From NCBI GenBank assembly GCA_002704665.1, contig PAHB01000097.1:1-8572 (forward strand): a stretch of 8,572 nt of DNA, given 5' to 3'. The position numbers and the translations under genes are program-made. The notes under the pieces are model-generated. The model did no database searches and was not told where the DNA came from. It worked only from the letters and a program-made list of their open reading frames with translations. The stretch is from Pseudomonadota bacterium (GTDB lineage Bacteria; Pseudomonadota; Gammaproteobacteria; Burkholderiales; Eutrophovitaceae). Shown here piece by piece: positions 1 to 5,273 of this stretch. Every line of letters starts with the position of its first letter. The first letter of the stretch is position 1.

Positions 1-1
1 C

Positions 2-751
2 ATCCTCTGTATTACCGCTTTTTTCACTTTTTGTTCTTTGGGATCTGCTGGTGAAGCAATTGATTATGATAAAGGTGTCGTAATTCGTAATGGACTCCAT
101 TTTAAAAAATTTACCGACATACCTTTAACTGGTTCAGTTTCAGGGATTAAGTCTGGGAATTTAATAGATGGAAAAAGAGAGGGTCCTTGGAAAGAGTATT
201 GGGACAATGGTCAGTTAGCCGATAAAGGGTTTTTTACTAATGGGGTTAGAACCGGTGTATGGGAGGGGTATTGGGAAAACGGGCAATTATGGAACTTAGG
301 GGTATATCAAAATGGACTTCGCGATGGAGTCTGGGCTTTCTATTATTCTGATGGGACAGTGTGGAGCAAGGGAACCTTTAAGATGGGCAAGAGAACTGGT
401 TTTTGGGTCGAATATTTTAAAAACGGAAAATTATGGAATAAGGGCAATTACGAAGATGGTGAGAGAGAGGGGCTTTGGGTTGAATACCATGATCACGGGG
501 TGCTATCTAAAAGAGGAGAGTATATTAGTGGCCTAGAGAACGGGCTATGGGAGGTTTATTGGGAGCACGGGCAGATTCGCTATAAAGCCGAGTGGAGTAA
601 AGGAGAGGAAGTCGGGAAATGGCAAGTTCACCGAAGAGATGGCAGCGTATGTAAATCTAGCGATGATTTTGTTTTAAAAGGATGGACTTATTTTGATCAA
701 AATGGCGTTATAGTCGGAGAGCTACCCTTTGGTCACCGATGCTTTGATTAA
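2..751 (+). CDS. Secreted MORN_2 (YwqK-type) repeat protein, 5' partial
   Basis: The frame is open to the left edge, so the true start lies outside the window. The first visible codons read ILCITAFFTFCSLGSA followed by GEA, which looks like the hydrophobic core and cleavage site (after GSA) of a Sec signal peptide. The in-frame TTG at 38 lies inside that segment and is therefore not the start. The mature part holds seven tandem units of the MORN_2/YwqK type: a G-x-W-x-x-Y-W-x-x-G-Q-L-like core preceded by a DG/NG turn. The core Trp codons fall at 188, 260, 332, 404, 476, 548 and 620, exactly 72 nt apart, so each unit is 24 residues. A degenerate unit and a short tail (GHRCFD) close the protein. 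Databases often label such proteins 'YwqK family antitoxin', but no toxin partner is visible here and I would not infer that role. Periplasmic or secreted location is inferred; function is unknown. Confidence 0.85.
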   Translation: MLCITAFFTFCSLGSAGEAIDYDKGVVIRNGLHFKKFTDIPLTGSVSGIKSGNLIDGKREGPWKEYWDNGQLADKGFFTNGVRTGVWEGYWENGQLWNLGVYQNGLRDGVWAFYYSDGTVWSKGTFKMGKRTGFWVEYFKNGKLWNKGNYEDGEREGLWVEYHDHGVLSKRGEYISGLENGLWEVYWEHGQIRYKAEWSKGEEVGKWQVHRRDGSVCKSSDDFVLKGWTYFDQNGVIVGELPFGHRCFD

Positions 752-813
752 TGCCGTGGGGATTAAAGTGCTAATAATTTAATTAATTAGTCTGATTAGA
801 AATATTTATTTAC

Positions 814-854
814 CACAAAAGTCCTTCTATTTTTGTAGTGTCTGGTGTTTTTTT
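814..854 (+). terminator. Weak candidate terminator after the MORN_2 gene
   Basis: An imperfect inverted repeat pairs CACAAAA (814-820) with TTTTGT-(A)-G (831-838) with one bulge, and a run of seven T follows at 848-854. The stem is A/T-rich and is separated from the T run by about ten bases, so it is a poor intrinsic terminator. It is the only candidate between the MORN_2 gene and the RraA-like gene. The same stretch contains a direct repeat of TTTTTGTAG at 830-838 and 850-858. Confidence 0.2.
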
Positions 855-905
855 GTAGCTTAATTACACCGTCTGTCAACATAACCATAAGATGTAAAAA
901 CTATT

Positions 906-910
906 GGGGA
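906..910 (+). promoter_or_regulatory. Ribosome binding site that sets the RraA-like start
   Basis: GGGGA lies eight bases before the ATG at 919. A TTG at 904 in the same frame overlaps this Shine-Dalgarno sequence and has nothing comparable upstream, so 919 is the preferred start. Confidence 0.7.
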
Positions 911-918
911 ATTTTGAA

Positions 919-1404
919 ATGGATGCAAACATGATCTCAACTCCGGATATTAACGACAGATTTCCTGAAACCAAAATTATTACCGGGTTCATTAGTTATG
1001 GAGGAGCTTCAAAATTTTATGGACCCGTTACTACAGTAAATTGTTTTGAAGATAATTCACTGGTGAGAACAGGACTATCCAAGGTTGTAGAGAGCGGAGT
1101 TCTGGTTGTAAGCGGAAAAAAATCCAAGAAAGTAGCTCTTTTGGGTGACAATATCGCTTTAATGGCCAAAAGAAATGGATGGTCTGGAATTATTGTTGAT
1201 GGCTGCGTAAGAGACGTTGAAATTCTTACTGATATAGATATCGGAATAATGGCTATCGGATCTTGTCCGAAAAAAAGCAAGAAGGAAAATAAAGGCGAGT
1301 CTAATGTCGCTATTTTGATCGATAAAGTCGAAGTTATCCCAGGAAATTGGATATACGCCGACCTAAATGGAATATTAGTATCGGACGATAAATTAAATCT
1401 GTAA
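919..1404 (+). CDS. RraA-like / HMG aldolase-fold protein
   Basis: This 161-residue protein has the length and fold signature of RraA, the inhibitor of RNase E, and of the related class II 4-hydroxy-4-methyl-2-oxoglutarate (HMG) aldolases. Conserved stretches are the early FISYGGASKFYGPVTTVNCF segment, GVLVVSG, WSGIIVDGCVRDVE, IDIGIMAIG and a C-terminal YADLNGILVS close to E. coli RraA (YADNTGIILS). The aldolase D-X20-R-D motif, which binds metal and substrate, is intact at D77 and R98-D99. E. coli RraA has R-Q at the last two positions. A lysine-rich stretch (KKSKKENK) lies at about residues 118-125, where E. coli RraA has a glycine-rich loop. The start at 919 is supported by GGGGA eight bases upstream. 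The gene stands alone, rightward, with AT-rich spacers on both sides. RNase regulator and small aldolase/decarboxylase remain open alternatives; the family assignment is secure. Confidence 0.85.
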   Translation: MDANMISTPDINDRFPETKIITGFISYGGASKFYGPVTTVNCFEDNSLVRTGLSKVVESGVLVVSGKKSKKVALLGDNIALMAKRNGWSGIIVDGCVRDVEILTDIDIGIMAIGSCPKKSKKENKGESNVAILIDKVEVIPGNWIYADLNGILVSDDKLNL

Positions 1405-1641
1405 CAATGTTTTTACGAGAATCCGATTTTGACAATAAAGCACTGATTGCAGTAGCAAAGGTTGTTTGTAATTACATTTTTTTTTCGATGTTTATTTTTG
1501 TCAGTTGGAAAATGAATTTTTTTCTAATCCAGAGGCGAAATGTGCTTTGAAAAACGTCATTATGCGATAAATGTTTTGATACGAAGTATTGGGTGAGGAT
1601 GGCTTAGCGTTATAACTAAAAAAATGAAAACTACGTTCTTG

Positions 1642-1827
1642 TCATACTATTTGATTAACAATAGAGATAATTATTAAGACAAAAGTTGTGGCAATAGCAA
1701 CACCAGTTAAAAAAACTTGCCAGGGCTTTAAATTTTTAATATCTTTTTCGAAATCCGATCGTTTCCTTATGCCGAGAAACGACGATAGGACAGCTTTTAT
1801 ATTGCTAATCATTAGCGCAATATACAT
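1642..1827 (-). CDS. DUF2970 family small membrane protein
   Basis: This 61-residue protein matches the DUF2970 pattern remembered from proteobacteria. An N-terminal amphipathic part with I-K-A-V-L-S-S-F-L-G-I (residues 10-20) is followed by a charged linker (RKRSDFEKD), the KPW motif at 34-36, and one C-terminal membrane helix from about residue 39 to 60. It is probably a one-helix inner-membrane protein with the charged N-terminal half in the cytoplasm. Family function is unknown. The ATG at 1827 is the longest start. A second ATG at 1812 (MISNIKAVL) fits the family equally well, and neither has a convincing Shine-Dalgarno sequence. An in-frame stop just upstream (1837-1839) excludes a longer protein. 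A 115-codon open frame on the opposite strand (1688-2035) overlaps it and is taken as a shadow. Confidence 0.75.
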   Translation of the reverse strand: MYIALMISNIKAVLSSFLGIRKRSDFEKDIKNLKPWQVFLTGVAIATTFVLIIISIVNQIV

Positions 1828-1849
1828 CAGATTATTTCATTGGCCAAAA

Positions 1850-1867
1850 TCTAAAACAAATTTTAGA
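1850..1867 (-). repeat. 7-bp inverted repeat upstream of DUF2970 gene
   Basis: TCTAAAA and TTTTAGA form a perfect inverted repeat around CAAA, 23 bases before the longest DUF2970 start. By position it could be an operator or a leader hairpin. Only the symmetry supports this. Confidence 0.4.
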
Positions 1868-1953
1868 CGGATGGAGAATAACTTGTTTTTTGCAAAAAGG
1901 AAGTGCTTTCTGCTGGAATTAATTGGTGTTTTTAGTCCTATAAAACTCCTGCA

Positions 1954-2030
1954 TATCGAATGTGAAATAGCTTTGATTCGGCGATGGGGATTGCATAGAA
2001 ACTACTACTCTAGTTTTTTTACATTCGATA
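1954..2030. repeat. Spaced 10-bp perfect inverted repeat
   Basis: TATCGAATGT at 1954-1963 is the exact reverse complement of ACATTCGATA at 2021-2030, with 57 bases between the arms. The flanking bases do not extend the match. It lies in the spacer between the DsrE and DUF2970 genes. Confidence 0.5.
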
Positions 2031-2069
2031 GTTAATGCACACTTTGTTGGGAAAGTTATTTTTATAAGG

Positions 2070-2103
2070 AAAAAAACTGGTGAGCCGCGTAAGGCTTACC
2101 AGT
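2070..2103 (-). terminator. Intrinsic terminator of the DsrE-family gene
   Basis: On the minus strand ACTGGTAAGCC pairs with GGCTCACCAGT around the loop TTACGC. This gives an 11-position stem with a single A-C mismatch, followed directly by a run of six T. It begins 56 bases after the DsrE-family stop codon and suits that gene. Read on the plus strand the mismatch becomes a G-U pair, but no T run follows, so the minus-strand role is preferred. Confidence 0.8.
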
Positions 2104-2159
2104 AAACGGGAAGCCCCAAAACAAATTAGCGGCAATTTTGATTTCGTACTTCAGATATA

Positions 2160-2537
2160 TTATAAAGTTATAACTTGATCGGGCGGATTTCCGCCAAGAG
2201 CGTCGTAGAGTTGAGGGAAGCATCCTGCAACTACACCTTCAACCAGTCCGGCTGCTTTTACTTGTCCCGTTCCGCATTGCTCAAAAGCACCCTCTGCAAG
2301 ATTCCGTCTGACTGCACACTGATCACAAACCATTAGTAGGATGTTTTGCCTCTTAGCAACCACAGCCAATCGTTCACCAATGGGATCACCTTTACGGAGA
2401 GCAAAAATATTGTCATCAAAAAACATCATGCCTATTATTTGGGGTCCGTGAATCCCCTGTTCTAATTGCGGTAGAATCATGGTTGACAATTTGAAGGTTG
2501 TAGCCATGTTTGTTGCAAAAACGTACGCGATTTTCAT
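2160..2537 (-). CDS. Stand-alone DsrE-family protein
   Basis: This 125-residue protein is the size of a single DsrE/DsrF/TusD-type domain. It opens with a beta-strand (MKIAYVFATN), continues with a hydrophobic strand near IIGMMFFDDNIFAL (34-47) and a KGDPIGERLAVVAKRQNILLMVC helix-strand unit (49-71), and ends with GLVEGVVAGCFPQLYDAL. The family handles sulfane sulfur (TusBCD relay, sulfur oxidation) or has unassigned roles. Cysteines at 71, 74, 88 and 106 include a CDQC pair at the end of a predicted strand, a plausible sulfur-carrying or redox site. No tusBCDE, dsr, sox or transporter partner is in the window, so the substrate is unknown. The gene appears monocistronic: it has its own terminator downstream, 274 bases of spacer upstream, and a TGTATC-rich region in front. 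Shine-Dalgarno is weak (GGA about 13 bases before ATG). Confidence 0.75.
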   Translation of the reverse strand: MKIAYVFATNMATTFKLSTMILPQLEQGIHGPQIIGMMFFDDNIFALRKGDPIGERLAVVAKRQNILLMVCDQCAVRRNLAEGAFEQCGTGQVKAAGLVEGVVAGCFPQLYDALGGNPPDQVITL

Positions 2538-2544
2538 ATTATTT

Positions 2545-2744
2545 TGTATCCAATATAGTTAATGAAGACCTCATGGTATCATCGACATAATCAAAATGAT
2601 ACATTGTATCTTTATAACGTATAGTATATATACATATCATATATTTATTAAAATATTGGAGCATCAGTGCGAAAATATCAGTTGAGTAAATGTATCGGTT
2701 ACATACCGTTTTAAGACCCCGAGGCCTTTTTACATTTATGTATC
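2545..2744. repeat. Cluster of TGTATC words with a central dyad
   Basis: TGTATC occurs at 2545-2550, 2605-2610, 2691-2696 and 2739-2744. A one-base variant GGTATC is at 2575-2580, placing three copies exactly 30 bases apart. The copy at 2605 forms a 13-base dyad with GATACA (2598-2603). A second perfect palindrome, GTATATATAC, is at 2624-2633, and CGGT-N5-ACCG is at 2696-2708. The whole set lies between the DsrE-family start and the tmRNA 3' end, so it could be an operator array controlling the DsrE-family gene. Confidence 0.5.
2598..2610. promoter_or_regulatory. Operator-like dyad GATACA-T-TGTATC
   Basis: This is a perfect 6+1+6 inverted repeat, 61 bases upstream of the DsrE-family start codon. 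It sits beside -10-like AT-rich sequence (TATAAA and TATACT on the minus strand, about 2612-2627). Its size and symmetry suit a small dimeric repressor, but no regulator gene is adjacent. Confidence 0.4.
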
Positions 2745-2804
2745 AAATGGTCAAAAAAATAAGTAGTTATTATTTTGATCTAATAAAATACAGTTATTTA
2801 ACTT

Positions 2805-2811
2805 AAAAAAA
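2805..2811 (-). terminator. T run directly after tmRNA 3' CCA
   Basis: On the minus strand the tmRNA ends in CCACCA followed at once by seven T. The GC-rich T-arm and acceptor stem followed by this T run could itself act as the ssrA terminator. A more distal minus-strand hairpin (AAGGCC-TCGG-GGTCTT, about 2713-2728) has no T run after it. Confidence 0.4.
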
Positions 2812-3176
2812 TGGTGGAGACGGCGGGAATCGAACCCGCGTCCGAAAGCCCTCCACAGGCGGCTCTACATGTTTAGTATTGGTCAATTAGTTTTAGTCAA
2901 TAAACGCCGACCGACAGGCTTTTACGGACCGAGTCACCGAGATTTTAATGCCTTAAGAGGTGACCCCTGAAGGCACGATCTCACGAATATGGCTCCGCTA
3001 CTGGAAATCCAGTCCAGCCCGTGAGAGAACTGGTGCGGAGTCTAGCCGGTATTAGGCAGCTAGAGCGTAGTTATCATCATTTGCAGATATAACAATTTAC
3101 AGTTTTTTTACAAGGTAACTGAAGCCTTGACATGACCGAACTGTTTTGTAACTCCCGTCGAAACCTTGTCGTCCCC
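2812..3176 (-). ncRNA. ssrA: Transfer-messenger RNA (tmRNA, SsrA)
   Basis: tmRNA with SmpB rescues ribosomes stalled on broken mRNAs and tags the unfinished protein for proteolysis. The one-piece gene is 365 nt on the minus strand. The 5' GGGGACG pairs with the 3' CGTCTCC over seven acceptor positions including a G3-U pair, the alanine identity element, and an encoded ACCA end follows. The T-arm reads GGGTTCGATTCCC, and the conserved TTCGACGGG follows the acceptor 5' strand. The open reading segment (3084-3052) encodes ANDDNYALAA then TAA, one change (E to D) from the E. coli tag ANDENYALAA. It lies 65 nt downstream of mupP in the same direction, and a candidate promoter lies in that gap. The 5' and 3' ends are set by base pairing of the acceptor stem. 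Confidence 0.97.
3052..3084 (-). other. tmRNA tag-peptide reading frame
   Basis: The frame reads GCA AAT GAT GAT AAC TAC GCT CTA GCT GCC TAA, giving ANDDNYALAA-stop. The -LAA end is the ClpXP/ClpAP recognition element, so the proteolysis function looks intact. Confidence 0.93.
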
Positions 3177-3200
3177 CAAGAAAGTTTTAAAACAACCAAG

Positions 3201-3229
3201 ATTGTAGCAGTTTTAGCGGAAAAACTGAT
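3201..3229 (-). promoter_or_regulatory. Candidate ssrA promoter with overlapping dyad
   Basis: TACAAT at 3206-3201 is a good -10 hexamer, 25 bases before the mature tmRNA 5' end. The hexamer 17 bases upstream (ATCAGT) is a poor -35. A perfect 7-bp inverted repeat, CAGTTTT (3208-3214) and AAAACTG (3221-3227) with a 6-base loop, fills the spacer. No T run follows it on the minus strand, so it is not a mupP terminator; it may be an operator or chance. Confidence 0.35.
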
Positions 3230-3241
3230 GCTTCTTTTTCG

Positions 3242-3913
3242 CTACAATCCGATAATATTCAGTAAATCTGAAGGATTGACGATCAAATATGTTGCTCCCC
3301 AAGCCTCCGGCGGCGAATTTATACCAAGATAGCCGTAAAGAGCCGCTACAGAATCCATATTTGCCGCGATAGCAGCTTTAATGTCCCGCTCGTCATCACC
3401 AATATAGATACATTGTGATGGATCTAATCCCAATTGACGTGCCGCTTCAAACAACGGAGCGGGATGTGGTTTTGGGTGAGGCGTCGTATCTCCACTTATA
3501 ACACATGCCGCCCTATTGAAGATATTCAGACCTTTAAGCAAGGGAACGGTAAAGCGATGTGATTTATTTGTTACTACACCCCACGGAACCTTATTTTTTT
3601 CAAGGTCTGTTAGTAAACACTCTATCCCCTCAAACAGTTTACTTGATCGCAAAAGGTTTTTTTCGTAAATTTTGAGAAATTCTAAACGTAGTTGGATAAA
3701 TTCCTTACTATTTTTGTCTGTTTCAAATCCTTTTGATAAGAGCCCTCCTGCTCCTGATGAAGCTACGCTCCGGACCCGATCTAATGCGATAGGCTCTCGC
3801 CCCCTCGACATCAGCATTTCATTTAGGGTGAAACTCAGGTCCGGTGCCGTGTCAGCAATTGTTCCATCCAAATCAAACAAGACTGCAGCGTATTTTTTAT
3901 TATTTTTGGTCAC
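3242..3913 (-). CDS. mupP: N-acetylmuramic acid 6-phosphate phosphatase MupP (HAD family)
   Basis: MupP removes phosphate from MurNAc-6-phosphate in the cytoplasmic peptidoglycan recycling route that leads through AmgK and MurU to UDP-MurNAc. The 223-residue protein carries the HAD motifs: DLDGT at 14-18 (nucleophile D14), T115-N116, K148 and GDDERD at 172-177. A helical cap lies between motifs I and II. KLFEGIECLLTDLEKNKVPW followed by GVVTNK, and the C-terminal GY-x(7)-PPEAWGA stretch, closely resemble Pseudomonas MupP rather than a generic phosphoglycolate phosphatase (Gph), the main alternative name. The ubiG-mupP neighbourhood also matches Pseudomonas. The start is GTG at 3913. A stop codon (TAA) two codons upstream excludes a longer form and the next residues lead straight into motif I, although no strong ribosome binding site is seen. 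amgK and murU are not in the window. Confidence 0.85.
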   Translation of the reverse strand: MTKNNKKYAAVLFDLDGTIADTAPDLSFTLNEMLMSRGREPIALDRVRSVASSGAGGLLSKGFETDKNSKEFIQLRLEFLKIYEKNLLRSSKLFEGIECLLTDLEKNKVPWGVVTNKSHRFTVPLLKGLNIFNRAACVISGDTTPHPKPHPAPLFEAARQLGLDPSQCIYIGDDERDIKAAIAANMDSVAALYGYLGINSPPEAWGATYLIVNPSDLLNIIGL

Positions 3914-3960
3914 GGTTTATGGCGCTTTATTTCTTATCATTTAAAATTTCAAAATTGTTT

Positions 3961-4542
3961 TTATTTGGCCAGAACTTTTAACAATTTCTCACTTCCCAAC
4001 ATGTCGGTAAGCAAAGTGGAAACTGCCTCGTTGACCAATTCGGTGGAGTCCGCAGCATACGGTGGACCCGGGGTCTCCTTTGTTGTAACGATTCTCAAGC
4101 GATTTCCGTAATTTTCGTCTCCATTTTCTACGGTTACAGAAATTATAGCTTCCAGGTCAGTCTTGAAAGTTAACGGGTATTTTATTGATGATAGTCCTAA
4201 TGTTTCGACATCCACCACCATCTTAATATCTGATTCATCAATTTTGAAACCTTTTCTTTCAAGGGCATCGCCGATTTGATTTTTTATATTTGTTGTGAAC
4301 CCTTGTTTTACTTCAACACTAAAGGTGTCTTTACGGACATCCTTTATTTCCCCTAATTTTGAATTAGATCTCTTGTCCCTTACCCCAAGTTCTATGGTTT
4401 TACCTCCTCCAATATCGGATTCGGTGGCGTAAATCTTAGGATCAAGAACTAAATATTGGTCATTCAGCGCGCAACCAGTTATTAAAAATGAAAAACTCAC
4501 CAACATTATTAGAAAAATCGGTGTCTTCTGATTTAACTTCAT
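3961..4542 (-). CDS. YajG-like outer-membrane lipoprotein
   Basis: This 193-residue protein has a lipoprotein signal: positively charged MKLNQK, a hydrophobic core (about 8-21) and lipobox I-T-G-C with the lipid-bearing Cys at 24. The +2 residue is Ala, so Lol sorting to the outer membrane is expected. The mature part follows the YajG family pattern (E. coli YajG is about 190 residues): an N-terminal beta segment containing VRDKR, an AL-ERKGFK helix end, a TFKTDLEAIISVTV strand pair and a C-terminal VNEAVSTLLTDML helix. Molecular function of the family is unknown. GGGAGG six bases before the ATG (4554-4549) is the strongest Shine-Dalgarno sequence in this gene set, implying good translation. 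It sits 35 nt after ubiG and 47 nt before mupP on the same strand, and is an extra gene relative to the Pseudomonas order. Confidence 0.78.
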   Translation of the reverse strand: MKLNQKTPIFLIMLVSFSFLITGCALNDQYLVLDPKIYATESDIGGGKTIELGVRDKRSNSKLGEIKDVRKDTFSVEVKQGFTTNIKNQIGDALERKGFKIDESDIKMVVDVETLGLSSIKYPLTFKTDLEAIISVTVENGDENYGNRLRIVTTKETPGPPYAADSTELVNEAVSTLLTDMLGSEKLLKVLAK

Positions 4543-4577
4543 GCTCCGCCTCCCTTTGTATGAGTAAAAAACTGTTA

Positions 4578-5273
4578 CTACGGTTTTCGAGCCGCAAGGA
4601 TATAGTTTACAGAGGTATCCCTATTCAATGAATATTTTTTTACAATCGGGTTATAGGTCATTCCGATGAGGTGTTCCAAGTTTAGCCCTGCAGACAAACA
4701 ATAATCGGTCAACTCCGATGGTCTAATAAATTTCTCATAACTATGGGTCCCTATAGGTAAAAGCTTTAATACATATTCAGCTCCAATTATTGCAAATAAA
4801 TAGGATTTTGGATTGCGATTTATTGTCGAAAATATAACAACTCCACCCTCTGTTACTAGTTTTGAGCAGGCCACTACTGTGCTAAGTGGATCAGGTGTGT
4901 GTTCTAGCATTTCAAGACAAGTTACAACATCATATTGGCCAGATTCTGTTGCCACTAGAGCTTCTGCGGAGGATAATTCGTAGCTTACATCAAGTTTACT
5001 TTCCTGGAGGTGTATTTTAGCAACGGTTATTGCCTTTTCTGATAAATCAATACCTTTTACGCGACCACCGTTTCTTGCTATTTCTTCACATAAAAGTCCT
5101 CCACCGCATCCTACATCAAGTATATTTTTATCAGCGACTGGGTAGCGTTCGTTAATGTAGGTAAACCGTAGTGGATTTATATCATGGAGGGGCTTGAACT
5201 GGCTGTTTGGGTTCCACCAATTCTCCGCAAGTTTACTAAATTTTTTTATTTCCTCGGGATCGACGTTATTCAT
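4578..5273 (-). CDS. ubiG: Ubiquinone biosynthesis O-methyltransferase UbiG
   Basis: UbiG carries out both SAM-dependent O-methylations in ubiquinone synthesis, on the 2-polyprenyl-6-hydroxyphenol and the 3-demethylubiquinol intermediates, on the inner face of the cytoplasmic membrane. From the chosen start (MNNVDPEEIKKF, 231 residues) the protein shows the family N-terminus with WW at 19-20 and FKPLHDINPLR at 26-36. SAM motif I LDVGCGGG is at 52-59, the ribose-binding acidic residue is in GIDLSE (D76), and EMLEH at 121-125 is followed by the C-terminal GTHSYEKFI and YNPI elements. The ATG at 5273 aligns with other UbiG starts. A TTG at 5288 in frame would add five lysine-rich residues and is less likely. 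The start overlaps the mtaD stop by 8 nt, suggesting translational coupling. It implies a ubiquinone-based respiratory chain. Confidence 0.95.
   Translation of the reverse strand: MNNVDPEEIKKFSKLAENWWNPNSQFKPLHDINPLRFTYINERYPVADKNILDVGCGGGLLCEEIARNGGRVKGIDLSEKAITVAKIHLQESKLDVSYELSSAEALVATESGQYDVVTCLEMLEHTPDPLSTVVACSKLVTEGGVVIFSTINRNPKSYLFAIIGAEYVLKLLPIGTHSYEKFIRPSELTDYCLSAGLNLEHLIGMTYNPIVKKYSLNRDTSVNYILAARKP

Larger units (their letters stand above)
1828..2069. other. AT-rich spacer with inverted repeats, no supported gene
   Basis: No supported coding region is seen between the DUF2970 start and the terminator of the DsrE gene. The stretch holds a perfect 7-bp inverted repeat with a 4-base loop (TCTAAAA 1850-1856 / TTTTAGA 1861-1867), 23 bases before the DUF2970 ATG. 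It also holds a perfect 10-bp inverted repeat with arms 57 bases apart (TATCGAATGT 1954-1963 / ACATTCGATA 2021-2030). Both may be regulatory or chance. The tail of a rightward open frame (to 2035) crosses this region without a ribosome binding site or recognisable protein. Confidence 0.5.

Noticed and set aside
312..536. 74-codon frame inside the MORN_2 repeat gene
   Set aside because: It is an out-of-frame product of the 72-nt repeat.
1407..1550. 47-codon open frame starting two bases after the RraA-like stop, with a hydrophobic Phe-rich middle
   Set aside because: It has no convincing ribosome binding site, its Phe/Ile/Val content reflects T runs, and no family is recognised. Conservation data would be needed.
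1688..2035. 115-codon open frame on the plus strand
   Set aside because: It runs antisense to the DUF2970 gene, starts without a ribosome binding site and encodes no recognisable protein; its tail crosses AT-rich spacer DNA.
2165..2176. 12-bp palindrome AAGTTATAACTT
   Set aside because: It lies within the last codons of the DsrE-family gene, is AT-rich, and is readily explained by chance and codon content.
2711..2730. GACCCCGAGGCC followed by TTTTT on the plus strand, considered as a terminator
   Set aside because: The plus-strand stem has a mismatch and no rightward gene precedes it; on the minus strand the stem pairs well but lacks a T run.
3132..3332. Plus-strand open frame across the tmRNA 5' part and mupP 3' end
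   Set aside because: It is antisense to two well-supported genes and has no protein similarity that I recognise.
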